DNA from: Vibrio pomeroyi
GTDB taxonomy: Bacteria > Pseudomonadota > Gammaproteobacteria > Enterobacterales > Vibrionaceae
Length of the DNA stretch: 64,000 nt
NCBI RefSeq assembly: GCF_024347595.1
Contig: NZ_AP025506.1
Location: 1-64,000 of the forward strand
Direction of reading: 5' to 3'
The position numbers were made by a program, and so were the translations under genes. Shown one piece after another: positions 25,102 through 38,132 of the stretch. Below the pieces are notes generated by a model. The model saw nothing but the letters and a program-made list of their open reading frames with translations, searched no databases and was not told the DNA's origin. The number at the start of each line of letters is the position of its first letter. Within the stretch, counting starts at the first letter, position 1.

Positions 25102-25629
25102 GTGGCAAAAGCTCTATTTTTGTATTCAAGCCGTGAAGGCCAGACCAAGAAAATCTTGAACTATATAAAAGAAGAAATGAATGAGTTCGAATGTGAGCTT
25201 CAAGATTTGCACACAATTGGTAATATCGACTTTGCTCAATATGACAGAGTATTGATCGGTGCATCGATTCGTTACGGCCACCTTAATAAGAAGCTATATC
25301 AGTTCATTGATGCCAACCTTAATCAGCTGCAATCAAACAAGGTTGCTTTCTTCTGCGTGAACTTAACAGCGCGTAAAGAAGACCAAGGCAAAGATACACC
25401 AGAAGGAAGTGCTTATATTAAGAAGTTTCTTATAAAGTCTCCGTGGCAGCCGACGTTAATCGGTGTATTTGCTGGTGCCCTCTATTACCCTCGTTACAAC
25501 TGGTTCGATAAAACCATGATTCGCTTCATTATGAATATGACAGGTGGCGAAACGGATACAACCAAGGAAGTTGAGTACACAAACTGGGAAAAAGTCTCTT
25601 TGTTCACTGAAAAACTAAAGAATATGTAA
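25102..25629 (+). CDS. hemG: Menaquinone-dependent protoporphyrinogen IX dehydrogenase HemG
   Basis: HemG oxidises protoporphyrinogen IX to protoporphyrin IX in haem synthesis, passing electrons to quinone. The 175-residue flavodoxin-like protein has the FMN phosphate loop YSSREGQTKKI at residues 8-18, GASIRYGHLNKKLYQFI and the C-terminal YTNWEKVSLFTEKL typical of HemG. It starts with GTG preceded by AAGGA. It is the last gene before the rRNA operon, as in E. coli upstream of rrnA. No clear terminator follows; transcription could run into the rRNA promoter region. Confidence 0.95.
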   Translation: MAKALFLYSSREGQTKKILNYIKEEMNEFECELQDLHTIGNIDFAQYDRVLIGASIRYGHLNKKLYQFIDANLNQLQSNKVAFFCVNLTARKEDQGKDTPEGSAYIKKFLIKSPWQPTLIGVFAGALYYPRYNWFDKTMIRFIMNMTGGETDTTKEVEYTNWEKVSLFTEKLKNM

Positions 25630-25708
25630 GAGAAAAGCCTACTTTTGAGGCGTTTTGAGTTCTTTTTAATCGAACGAATAAAAAAACGAGAAAAACTTAA
25701 AAAAGGGC

Positions 25709-25736
25709 TTGCCAGTGTGATCGAAATCTCTATAAT
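25709..25736 (+). promoter_or_regulatory. rRNA operon promoter P1
   Basis: TTGCCA (-35) and TATAAT (-10, 25731-25736) are separated by 16 bases. An A-rich UP-element-like tract lies just upstream (25680-25706), and a GC-rich stretch (GCCACCTCGC) follows the -10, as in growth-rate-controlled rRNA P1 promoters. Confidence 0.8.
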
Positions 25737-25836
25737 GCCACCTCGCTGACACGGGATGGCTTCTTAGGAAACCAAAACGAATCAGCAGGTCAAATTAGCC
25801 AAGCTAAGCGCTTGAAAAAAGTTTTGAAAATAGTGG

Positions 25837-25864
25837 TTGACACTAAAACTTAAATCGCTAAAAT
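25837..25864 (+). promoter_or_regulatory. rRNA operon promoter P2
   Basis: TTGACA (25837-25842) and TAAAAT (25859-25864) with a 16-base spacer lie 128 bp downstream of P1, which is the tandem arrangement usual for rRNA operons. Confidence 0.75.
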
Positions 25865-25899
25865 GGCCGTCCGATTTGAGCGAAGCTCAAAAAGGAAAA

Positions 25900-25910
25900 G
25901 CTCTTTAACA
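25900..25910 (+). promoter_or_regulatory. boxA antitermination site in the 16S leader
   Basis: GCTCTTTAACA matches the conserved boxA (NusB-S10 binding) of rRNA leaders. The rest of 25630-26154 is rRNA leader with no coding signal. Confidence 0.85.
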
Positions 25911-26154
25911 ATTTAAACCTATCAATCTGTGTGGGCACTCGTTGATGAATATCAAAATGTTTTATCGTTAGATAAAACAGATTCTTCGGAATCAAAATGA
26001 TTTCAATGAACTGAGTGACCAATACAAATAACCTCGGTTATTTGGCACAGTCAATTCATTACCATTCTGTTGGAATGGTAATAGCTTTAGAATTACATGT
26101 TTACTTCGGTAAATATTAGTTTTGAAGTCAGTATTCGTTGAGTCACAAAATCTT

Positions 26155-27709
<1,555 letters not shown>

Positions 27710-27798
27710 TACGAAGATACTCACGATAAGTGTCCACACAGATTGATTAGGTTTAGAAAGTAAAAGAGACGAAGAACTCCCAAGTTCTTCAATCCAGT

Positions 27799-27874
27799 GT
27801 CCCGTTCGTCTAGAGGCCTAGGACACCGCCCTTTCACGGCGGTAACAGGGGTTCGACTCCCCTACGGGATACCA
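27799..27874 (+). tRNA. tRNA-Glu (TTC)
   Basis: A 76-nt cloverleaf in the 16S-23S spacer with acceptor GTCCCGT/ACGGGAT, anticodon loop CTTTCAC (anticodon TTC), T-loop GTTCGAC and an encoded CCA. The first acceptor pair is G-U rather than G-C. Confidence 0.96.
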
Positions 27875-27876
27875 TT

Positions 27877-27952
27877 GGGTCGTTAGCTCAGTTGGTAGAG
27901 CAGTTGACTTTTAATCAATTGGTCGCAGGTTCGAATCCTGCACGACCCACCA
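27877..27952 (+). tRNA. tRNA-Lys (TTT)
   Basis: A 76-nt cloverleaf with acceptor GGGTCGT/ACGACCC, anticodon loop CTTTTAA (anticodon TTT) and encoded CCA, 2 bp after tRNA-Glu in the rRNA spacer. Confidence 0.96.
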
Positions 27953-27984
27953 TTCTTTCTCCGCGAAGGAATTAAAACTATCGT

Positions 27985-28060
27985 GGGCGATTAGCTCAGT
28001 TGGGAGAGCACCTGCCTTACAAGCAGGGGGTCACTGGTTCGAGCCCGGTATCGCCCACCA
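27985..28060 (+). tRNA. tRNA-Val (TAC)
   Basis: A 76-nt cloverleaf with acceptor GGGCGAT/ATCGCCC, anticodon TAC in CTTACAA and encoded CCA. It is the third tRNA of the 16S-23S spacer. Confidence 0.96.
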
Positions 28061-28180
28061 TTCTCTAAATATTCTTGGAAGTTAAAACTCCAAACCACTT
28101 CTTATGTCGCTGGTTGGATTTTTCGACTGTGAGAGTCTTTAGAAAATGTGAATTTTAGAACACTGTTCTTAAAGTCTCAT

Positions 28181-28192
28181 GCTCTTTAACAA
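28181..28192 (+). promoter_or_regulatory. boxA antitermination site in the 23S leader
   Basis: GCTCTTTAACAA repeats the boxA of the 16S leader. It lies 228 bp before the 23S start, in a spacer (28061-28420) that otherwise holds processing-stem sequence only. Confidence 0.8.
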
Positions 28193-28420
28193 TTTGGAAA
28201 GCTGACTGATTGATTACTTACGAGTAATTCAATCAAATTTAAAAGTTCTCAATGTTTATCTTTTGATAAACACAACAAACACATTCAAGTGTCTTGTATT
28301 CGATTCAAATTCGTTTGAATCACATTGAGTCCGGCAAACAGTCATTGAGAATTAACCCTTCTTAATGACAACCAAAAACCTTGGTTAGTTGCCATACACT
28401 AAGACCCTTTCGGGTTGTAT

Positions 28421-31312
<2,892 letters not shown>

Positions 31313-31403
31313 ACAACACCCAAGGGGTTTTGTGGACTCAAAGACAGACCTTGAATGAGTTTGAAGAGTTACTTTTAAATACAGTTTTCCGAATTTTAAA
31401 ATT

Positions 31404-31523
31404 TGCTTGGCGACCATAGCATTGTGGACCCACCTGATTCCATGCCGAACTCAGAAGTGAAACACAATAGCGCCGATGGTAGTGTGGGGCTTCCCCATGT
31501 GAGAGTAGGACATCGCCAGGCTT
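31404..31523 (+). rRNA. 5S ribosomal RNA
   Basis: About 120 nt, starting TGCTTGGCGACCATAGCATT and ending CATCGCCAGGCTT, whose ends pair. The internal segments CCATGCCGAACTCAGAAGTG and GAGAGTAGG are conserved in 5S rRNA. Confidence 0.97.
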
Positions 31524-31590
31524 TAATTTCGTTATTTGCTATGCAAATAACAACCTCAACAGTGTACTAATCTGTTGATGACAATTTGTT

Positions 31591-31681
31591 GGAGGGATGG
31601 CTGAGTGGTCGAAAGCACCGGTCTTGAAAACCGGCAACCGTTAATAGCGGTTCTAGGGTTCAAATCCCTATCCCTCCACCA
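31591..31681 (+). tRNA. tRNA-Ser (TGA)
   Basis: A 91-nt tRNA with a long variable arm (AACCGTTAATAGCGGTT), acceptor GGAGGGA/TCCCTCC, anticodon TGA in CTTGAAA, T-loop TTCAAAT and encoded CCA. It lies 67 bp after the 5S gene and before the terminator, so it is probably the last gene of the rRNA operon. The discriminator base reads A where E. coli tRNA-Ser has G. Confidence 0.95.
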
Positions 31682-31689
31682 CCATTAGA

Positions 31690-31718
31690 AAGCCCGCTGA
31701 GAAATCAGCGGGCTTTTT
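31690..31718 (+). terminator. Terminator of the rRNA operon
   Basis: AGCCCGCTGA pairs with TCAGCGGGCT around GAAA, followed by T-rich sequence. Confidence 0.88.
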
Positions 31719-31742
31719 TCTTATCTGCGATATACAAAAATG

Positions 31743-31778
31743 AAAAAGGGAAGAGCACTGACGTGCTCTTCCCTTTTT
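31743..31778 (-). terminator. Rho-independent terminator after ilvY
   Basis: AAAAAGGGAAGAGCAC pairs with GTGCTCTTCCCTTTTT around TGAC. It serves ilvY on the minus strand and could also stop leftover rRNA transcription. Confidence 0.85.
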
Positions 31779-31797
31779 GTATTGAAACCAACGACTA

Positions 31798-32688
31798 TTA
31801 GTCCGTTAAATACTTCCCTTCTGCAACTTGCCAGAACGCTCGAATTAGAGGGTTATCTAACTGTGCTCGCTTGCAGCAAACACCCAATTCAAACGGTTTG
31901 ATGGGTTCTATCTTTAAACGGTCTACTTTATCTCTTACAGGGCTGTTGTTAATCACTACGTCAGGAGCAATACCCACCCCACAACCTAGCGCTACCATAC
32001 TTACGATCGCCTCATGACCAGAAACTTGCGCGTATATGTTGGGCTTTATCTTCATCTTTTTGAACCACGCATTGGCACGTTCACGCGCTGTACCCGCTTC
32101 AGGGATGATAAAGGGGACTTCATTCCAGTTTGGCTTGTCAGACTGAAGTTGCTGACTAAAGCTACTGACACCTGATGGAATTATGACGGATAGTGGTATA
32201 TCGCTAATTGTTTCGAATTCTAATCTTGAAGGCAGGATGTCCGGCTTCGCTGAGATCGCGATGTCCGCTTCATCGTTCAAGATCTTGTCGATAGATTGAG
32301 CTGGATCGCCGGTAGAGAGCTTGAATTCGATATACGGATGAATGGCTCTGAATTCAGTAATCAGTTCTGGTAAGTGGCTGTAGCTAGCAGTCACGGAGCA
32401 AAATATACGTATTTCACCTTTCAACTCCTGCTCTCCACCTTTCAAGTGAAGGTTATACTGTTGCCATTCACCAACAATGCTCAATGCCACTGGTAATAGG
32501 TGCTTCCCTGCTGGTGTGAGGTCAACACTACGGTTGTCCCTGATAAGCAGTTCTTGCCCTGTTTCCTCTTCCAGTTTTTGTACCTGACGGCTCAGCGCTG
32601 AAGGGCTGACGTGCATAGCAGCAGCGGTTTTGCTGAAACTCTTGCTATCACATAAATGTATAAATAATTGTAGAGATTTTATGTTCAT
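31798..32688 (-). CDS. ilvY: LysR-type activator IlvY
   Basis: IlvY activates ilvC in response to acetolactate or acetohydroxybutyrate. The 296-residue length (from ATG at 32688) matches E. coli IlvY, and the N-terminal helix-turn-helix MNIKSLQLFIHLCDSKSFSK, AMHVSPSALSRQVQKLEEE is the expected one. A reading 22 codons longer is possible but has no family match. It is divergent from ilvC with 146 bp between the start codons, the standard IlvY-ilvC arrangement. Confidence 0.95.
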   Translation of the reverse strand: MNIKSLQLFIHLCDSKSFSKTAAAMHVSPSALSRQVQKLEEETGQELLIRDNRSVDLTPAGKHLLPVALSIVGEWQQYNLHLKGGEQELKGEIRIFCSVTASYSHLPELITEFRAIHPYIEFKLSTGDPAQSIDKILNDEADIAISAKPDILPSRLEFETISDIPLSVIIPSGVSSFSQQLQSDKPNWNEVPFIIPEAGTARERANAWFKKMKIKPNIYAQVSGHEAIVSMVALGCGVGIAPDVVINNSPVRDKVDRLKIEPIKPFELGVCCKRAQLDNPLIRAFWQVAEGKYLTD

Positions 32689-32708
32689 GTTTTGCGATCG
32701 TTTCCATG

Positions 32709-32723
32709 TTGCATTTATTGCAA
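32709..32723. promoter_or_regulatory. Likely IlvY operator in the ilvY-ilvC gap
   Basis: TTGCATTTATTGCAA is an inverted repeat with a T-N11-A core, as expected for a LysR-type site, close to the ilvY start. A second half-site, GCAAC at about 32751-32755, lies nearer ilvC. Confidence 0.65.
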
Positions 32724-32834
32724 TAACTAATTGTGAATATATCACTTTCAGCAACGGAGTGTCTGTTTTAGTATGAAGTCATTCGATAGAGAGATATCGA
32801 CCTTACGGACTTATTTTTAAAGGAGTGCCCTAGA

Positions 32835-34319
32835 ATGGCTAACTATTTCAATACATTAAACCTTCGTGAACAACTAGACCAACTAGGTCGTTGCCGCTTT
32901 ATGGATCGTGAAGAATTTGCGACAGAAGCTGAATATCTTGAAGGTAAGAAAATCGTAATTGTTGGTTGTGGTGCTCAAGGCCTAAACCAAGGTCTAAACA
33001 TGCGTGATTCTGGTCTAGACGTATCTTACGCTCTACGCCAAGCAGCAATTGACGAGAAGCGTCAATCATTCAAAAACGCTGACGAGAACGGCTTTGTTGT
33101 TGGTAGCTACGAAACGCTAATCCCTCAAGCAGACCTAGTAATCAACCTGACTCCAGACAAGCAACACACAAACGTTGTTGAAACTGTAATGCCTCTAATG
33201 AAAGAGGGCGCTGCACTTGGTTACTCTCACGGCTTTAACGTTGTTGAAGAAGGTATGCAGTTACGTTCTGACCTTACGGTAGTAATGGTTGCACCTAAGT
33301 GTCCTGGTTCTGAAGTACGCGAAGAGTACAAGCGTGGCTTCGGTGTACCAACACTGATCGCTGTTCACCCAGAAAATGACCCTAAAGGTGAAGGTTGGGA
33401 TATTGCTAAAGCTTGGGCTGCTGGTACCGGTGGTCACCGCGCAGGTTGCCTAGAGTCTTCTTTCGTAGCAGAAGTTAAATCTGACCTTATGGGTGAGCAA
33501 ACTATCCTTTGTGGCATGCTACAAGCTGGTTCTATCGTATCTTACGAGAAGATGATTGCTGACGGCATTGAACCAGGTTATGCAGGCAAGCTTATACAAT
33601 ACGGTTGGGAAACAATCACTGAAGCACTTAAGTTCGGTGGCGTAACTCACATGATGGACCGTCTATCTAACCCAGCTAAAGTTAAAGCGTTTGAGCTTTC
33701 TGAAGAGCTTAAAGACCTAATGCGTCCGCTTTACAACAAGCACATGGATGACATCATCTCTGGTCACTTCTCTAGCACTATGATGGCTGACTGGGCGAAC
33801 GATGATGTGAACCTACTAGGCTGGCGTGAAGAAACAGGCGAAACGGCATTCGAAAACTACCCAGCTTCTGACGTAGAAATCTCAGAGCAAGAGTACTTCG
33901 ATAACGGTATTCTTATGGTTGCTATGGTTCGTGCCGGTGTTGAGCTAGCATTCGAAGCTATGACTGCATCAGGTATCATCGATGAGTCTGCTTACTACGA
34001 ATCTCTACATGAGCTTCCACTAATCGCAAACACAGTTGCTCGTAAGCGTCTTTACGAAATGAACGTAGTAATCTCTGATACAGCTGAGTACGGTAACTAC
34101 CTATTCGCTAACGTAGCAACACCGCTACTACGTGAGAAGTTCATGCCTTCAGTTGCAACGGACGTAATCGGTCGTGGTCTAGGTGAAACATCTAACCAAG
34201 TAGATAACGCTAAGCTAATCGAAGTTAATGAAGCTATCCGTAACCATCCTGTAGAGTACATTGGTGAAGAGCTACGTAGCTACATGAGCGACATGAAACG
34301 TATCGCTGTAGGCGGTTAA
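32835..34319 (+). CDS. ilvC: Ketol-acid reductoisomerase IlvC (class II)
   Basis: IlvC catalyses the isomerisation and NADPH-dependent reduction of acetohydroxy acids in valine, leucine and isoleucine synthesis. The 494-residue length is that of the long class II enzymes of gammaproteobacteria with a duplicated knotted domain. The nucleotide-binding motif [20 protein letters not shown] lies near 38-57, followed by [20 protein letters not shown], the metal-binding segment [16 protein letters not shown] and ending [21 protein letters not shown] precedes the ATG. It is controlled by the divergent IlvY and ends before a terminator. Confidence 0.97.
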   Translation: MANYFNTLNLREQLDQLGRCRFMDREEFATEAEYLEGKKIVIVGCGAQGLNQGLNMRDSGLDVSYALRQAAIDEKRQSFKNADENGFVVGSYETLIPQADLVINLTPDKQHTNVVETVMPLMKEGAALGYSHGFNVVEEGMQLRSDLTVVMVAPKCPGSEVREEYKRGFGVPTLIAVHPENDPKGEGWDIAKAWAAGTGGHRAGCLESSFVAEVKSDLMGEQTILCGMLQAGSIVSYEKMIADGIEPGYAGKLIQYGWETITEALKFGGVTHMMDRLSNPAKVKAFELSEELKDLMRPLYNKHMDDIISGHFSSTMMADWANDDVNLLGWREETGETAFENYPASDVEISEQEYFDNGILMVAMVRAGVELAFEAMTASGIIDESAYYESLHELPLIANTVARKRLYEMNVVISDTAEYGNYLFANVATPLLREKFMPSVATDVIGRGLGETSNQVDNAKLIEVNEAIRNHPVEYIGEELRSYMSDMKRIAVGG

Positions 34320-34416
34320 TTCGTCGCTTAGATACTGCGAATTTGTAGAAAAAGCAAAGCAGTATCAATAACTCCTTACAGGTTGGAGTTATGAGTAAGC
34401 AACACAACATCTAATG

Positions 34417-34450
34417 AAAAGGCTTGGTCGCCGTTGACCAAGCCTTTTTT
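34417..34450 (+). terminator. Rho-independent terminator after ilvC
   Basis: AAAAGGCTTGGTC pairs with GACCAAGCCTTTT around GCCGTT, followed by T residues. Confidence 0.88.
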
Positions 34451-34574
34451 GTTTTTCAGGGGTGGGAATTGAGAGAACTTCGCGTACCTGAGTATGATGG
34501 ATTTAAAGCTGAGTCATTTCCGAAAACAGCGAAGAAGCGTGGTCGGGAATCTCTCTATATTATTCTCGCTCGCA

Positions 34575-34608
34575 TAAAAAAGGGCTGACGTTTTCACGTC
34601 AACCCTTC
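34575..34608 (-). terminator. Rho-independent terminator after ubiK
   Basis: AAGGGCTGACG pairs with CGTCAACCCTT with one mismatch. The A-run at 34576-34581 is the U-run for ubiK on the minus strand. Confidence 0.75.
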
Positions 34609-34627
34609 TATGTTTTTCGCTGATAGT

Positions 34628-34879
34628 TTACTTGTCAGCAAGCTTAGCTTCTAGATCTGCTAGCTTCTGTTCCATTTCAGTTAGCTTCTGGCGTGTACGT
34701 AGCAGTACTTGAGTTTGAACATCAAACTCTTCACGGCTTACAACGTCTAGCTTATTCAGTTGGCCTTGGATAACTTGGCGAACCTTTTGGTCTACGTCTG
34801 AACCCAGTTCTTTCACTGGCTGAGGCATAGAGTCGTGGATCTGCTTAGCAATTTGCTCTAGTTTTTTTGGATCAAACAT
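34628..34879 (-). CDS. ubiK: Ubiquinone biosynthesis accessory factor UbiK
   Basis: UbiK (YqiC, membrane fusogenic BMFP family) is a small accessory factor of aerobic ubiquinone biosynthesis that interacts with UbiJ. The 83-residue protein begins [19 protein letters not shown], has the amphipathic segment [20 protein letters not shown], and ends with a coiled coil (about 52-83, [18 protein letters not shown]) that forms trimers in this family. It is a single gene on the minus strand. Confidence 0.93.
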   Translation of the reverse strand: MFDPKKLEQIAKQIHDSMPQPVKELGSDVDQKVRQVIQGQLNKLDVVSREEFDVQTQVLLRTRQKLTEMEQKLADLEAKLADK

Positions 34880-34949
34880 ATCGATTAAAACTCCTGACTA
34901 TTTATCACTATTCTATTTAATCACACCTGAGATGTCGCCTATCGCGTAT

Positions 34950-34977
34950 AAAAAAAGGCCACCGAAGTAGCCTTTTT
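34950..34977 (-). terminator. Rho-independent terminator after vexB
   Basis: AAAAAGGC pairs with GCCTTTTT around a 10-base loop; the minus strand has a U-run. Confidence 0.75.
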
Positions 34978-34998
34978 GATTGTTTTACGACTTAGCGA

Positions 34999-37900
34999 TT
35001 ACTTGTTGTCTGCTAATTCTCTGTGCGCTGCTTTTGCTTCATCGACGCGAGCTAGTTTTTCTAGGTCTTTGTCTTCAACAAATACAGGTAGAGGTTTGTG
35101 TTTCTCAGCCAAGTAGCTGTAAATCACCGGCAGTACGAACAGCGTAAAGATAGTACCAATCGCTAGACCAGCAACGATAACAATACCGATACTGAAACGT
35201 TGAGCAGCACCCGCGCCTGTTGCGTACATTAGCGGGATTAGACCTGCAATCATCGCCGCAGTTGTCATTAGGATTGGACGAAGACGAACCTTCGCAGCCT
35301 CCATTACTGCTTCAATACGGGTCTTGTGGTGATGCAGTTGTTCTTCTTTTGCTACCTCACAGATCAAGATGCCGTGCTTGGTAATCAGGCCGACCAGCGT
35401 GATCAAACCTACTTGCGAGTAGATGTTCATCGTTGCTGCACCCCAAGCCAGAGCGATTAGGGCACCACAGATAGCCAGTGGTACAGATACCATGATAACC
35501 AATGGATCTTTCAGAGATTCGAACTGAATCGCTAGTACCAAGAAGATGATTGCCAGTGCTAGACCAAAGGTCGCGTAAAGTGCGCTACCTTCCGTTACGT
35601 ATTGGCGAGCTTCACCCATGTAATCGTGGTTGTAGCCACTTGGTAGTTTGTTCGCTGCTGTCTCTTCAAACCATGCAATTGCATCACCCATTGCAGCGCC
35701 TGGAGCAGGTACTGCACCTATTGTTGCTGAGTTCAATTGGTTGAAGTGAGGAAGAGAGCGAGGCTCTGCCACAACATCAATCGTAATCAAACTGCCTAGT
35801 GGTACAGCTTTACCATCCGCAGCACGTACGTAGTAGTTATTCATCGACTCTGGGTTTAAACGGAACTTACGTTCAACTTGAGGGATAACCTCGTAAGAAC
35901 GACCGTTTAAGTCGATACGGTTTACATAGCCATCAGACATCATAGTACCTAGCGTGATACCGATATCTTGCATGGTCACACCGTATGCGCCTGCTTTGTC
36001 TTTGTCGATGTGTACTTTCATCGTTGCTGAGTCGTAGTTCAGATCGAGATCCGAGTAAACGAACAGTGGGTTGGTTGCGACATCAGTCAAGATGTCAGTC
36101 GTGATCTGGAACAAGCTCTCAAAACTGTTTGGCGTTGTAATAACAAACTGAATTGGAAGACCTGAACCTGCACCTGGTAGTTCTGGCATTTGGAACGCCG
36201 TTACCGCCATGCCTGGTACATCTTTTACTAGCTCACCAACGCGGTTTGCTACTTCTGACTGGCTTGTTTCACGTTCGCTCCAAGGCACCATCGATGCAAT
36301 ACCGAATGCTTGGTTTGCGTTAGGCACACCAGTAAATACCTGTGCGTACGCCACTTCTGGCTGATCAGACAGAATCGCGTTTACGTCATTCATGGTATTT
36401 TGCATGTAGTCTAAGTTCGCGTTTGATGGCGCTGTACCCATAAGCATGATTACACCTTTATCTTCTGAAGGTGCTAACTCACTCGGGATAAACTTAAACA
36501 GCATTGGTAGACTTGCAAATACGATAACCGCAAAGCCAATGAATACTGGGCGATGATTCATTACCGCACCAAGCATACGCTCGTAACGGTTCGTCATGCC
36601 ATCCAGTACGCTATGTACTTTTTGCTCAAATTTGCTTGGCTCAGCGTGAGCTTTTAGCATTTTTGAACACATCATTGGCGACAAGGTTAATGCCACAATA
36701 CCTGATACAAATACTGAACCTGCTAGGGTTAACGCAAACTCTTTAAATAGTGAGCCTGTGATACCACCCATCATTGCGATCGGAGCATATACCGCACCTA
36801 GCGTTAGTGTCATTGCGATAACTGGAACCGCGATTTCACGAGTACCGATGATCGCTGCTCTGAAAGGGGATTCCCCGAGTTTGATATGTCGGTCGACGTT
36901 TTCGAGTACAACGATCGCATCATCTACCACCAGACCGATGGCGAGTACCATTGCCAGTAGCGTCATCAGGTTCCACGAGAAGCCCATCGCCTGCATTACC
37001 ATTGCTACACCAATTAGCGATAGCGGGATAGTAACGATAGGGATAAGAACCGCACGGAACGAACCAAGGAACAAGGTAATAACGATCAGTACGATTAATG
37101 CCGCCTCAAGGATGGTCTTGATAACCTCTTGAATAGATTCGTTAATCGCAATGGTCGAGTCATACATCACGTTCATAGAGATGTTGCTTGGAAGGTTCTT
37201 CTCTAGCTGAGGAAGAAGCTCAAGTACATCAGCGGCAATGTTGATCGGGTTTGCACTTGGTGCCGCGTTAATCGCAGCAACAACCGCCTCCTGACCATTG
37301 GCACTTGCACGGTAAACATCGTGGCTCTTCTCTAGAGAAACCTTAGCGATGTCAGATAGGCGAATAATTTCACCTTCACCACTTCTAACGACTAGGTTCT
37401 CTAGCTCTTCTGTGTTTGATACTTGCGTATCAGCACTGCCGTTATAAAGAACAAATTCACCAGTAGCTTGACCAGTCGCAGATTGGTAGTTGTTCGCATC
37501 CAATACCGCCATTACGTCAGTTGCCGTTAGGTTTACTGCCGCCATTTTGGATGGATCTAGCCACACGCGTAGTGCGTATTTCATACCACCGTATAGGTCA
37601 ACTTTTGATACACCGTTTACCGTAAATAGCTGCGGGTTGATTACACGCTCTAGATAATCGGTAATTTGGCTCGACACCAACTCATCACTGGTAAAACCAA
37701 TGTAGAGTACCGCCGTCGTTGAACCGGTAGACATAGTTACGGTTGGATCTTCGGCTTCTTTTGGAAGCTGAGAACGAACCGAGTTTGTCTTGGCCAGAAT
37801 GTCCGACAGTGCGGCATTCGGGTCGGTGTTCAACTTCATGTTTACGGTAATCGTAGAACTGCCAAGTACAGAAGAAGAAGTCATATAGTCGATGTTATCC

Positions 37901-38121
37901 GCTTGGGCCACAGCCTGTTCGAGGGGCTGGGTGATAAAGCCTTGGATAAGATCGGCACTTGCACCGTAGTAACTCGTTGTTACGGTTACTACGGTATTCG
38001 TCATTTCAGGGTATTCACGCACCTGCATTTTGAAGATTGCTTGTAAGCCAAGCAGCGCAATCAAAAAGCTGATGGATACCGCTAGAACTGGACGTTTAAT
38101 AAAAACATCAGTAAAGCGCAT
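34999..38121 (-). CDS. vexB: RND multidrug efflux pump inner-membrane transporter VexB
   Basis: This proton-driven RND transporter exports bile acids, detergents and antibiotics through a tripartite pump. The 1,040 residues have the family layout: TM1 in VFIKRPVLAVSISFLIALLG, large periplasmic loops, the TM4 proton-relay motif with GLVVDDAIVVLENVDRH near 400, and the second half with GLITKHGILICEVAKEEQ near 935. Gene order (TetR regulator, membrane fusion protein, RND pump, beside ilvY-ilvC) matches vexRAB of V. cholerae, which is why I use that name. It is 11 bp after vexA. The outer-membrane partner TolC must be encoded elsewhere. Confidence 0.92.
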   Translation of the reverse strand: MRFTDVFIKRPVLAVSISFLIALLGLQAIFKMQVREYPEMTNTVVTVTTSYYGASADLIQGFITQPLEQAVAQADNIDYMTSSSVLGSSTITVNMKLNTDPNAALSDILAKTNSVRSQLPKEAEDPTVTMSTGSTTAVLYIGFTSDELVSSQITDYLERVINPQLFTVNGVSKVDLYGGMKYALRVWLDPSKMAAVNLTATDVMAVLDANNYQSATGQATGEFVLYNGSADTQVSNTEELENLVVRSGEGEIIRLSDIAKVSLEKSHDVYRASANGQEAVVAAINAAPSANPINIAADVLELLPQLEKNLPSNISMNVMYDSTIAINESIQEVIKTILEAALIVLIVITLFLGSFRAVLIPIVTIPLSLIGVAMVMQAMGFSWNLMTLLAMVLAIGLVVDDAIVVLENVDRHIKLGESPFRAAIIGTREIAVPVIAMTLTLGAVYAPIAMMGGITGSLFKEFALTLAGSVFVSGIVALTLSPMMCSKMLKAHAEPSKFEQKVHSVLDGMTNRYERMLGAVMNHRPVFIGFAVIVFASLPMLFKFIPSELAPSEDKGVIMLMGTAPSNANLDYMQNTMNDVNAILSDQPEVAYAQVFTGVPNANQAFGIASMVPWSERETSQSEVANRVGELVKDVPGMAVTAFQMPELPGAGSGLPIQFVITTPNSFESLFQITTDILTDVATNPLFVYSDLDLNYDSATMKVHIDKDKAGAYGVTMQDIGITLGTMMSDGYVNRIDLNGRSYEVIPQVERKFRLNPESMNNYYVRAADGKAVPLGSLITIDVVAEPRSLPHFNQLNSATIGAVPAPGAAMGDAIAWFEETAANKLPSGYNHDYMGEARQYVTEGSALYATFGLALAIIFLVLAIQFESLKDPLVIMVSVPLAICGALIALAWGAATMNIYSQVGLITLVGLITKHGILICEVAKEEQLHHHKTRIEAVMEAAKVRLRPILMTTAAMIAGLIPLMYATGAGAAQRFSIGIVIVAGLAIGTIFTLFVLPVIYSYLAEKHKPLPVFVEDKDLEKLARVDEAKAAHRELADNK

Positions 38122-38132
38122 TGTGCCTCCGG

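Noticed and set aside
34469..34588. A 39-codon open frame starting with TTG between the ilvC and ubiK terminators, encoding a basic peptide
   Set aside because: An open stretch of this length is expected by chance, its end runs into the ubiK terminator stem, and I see no family match.
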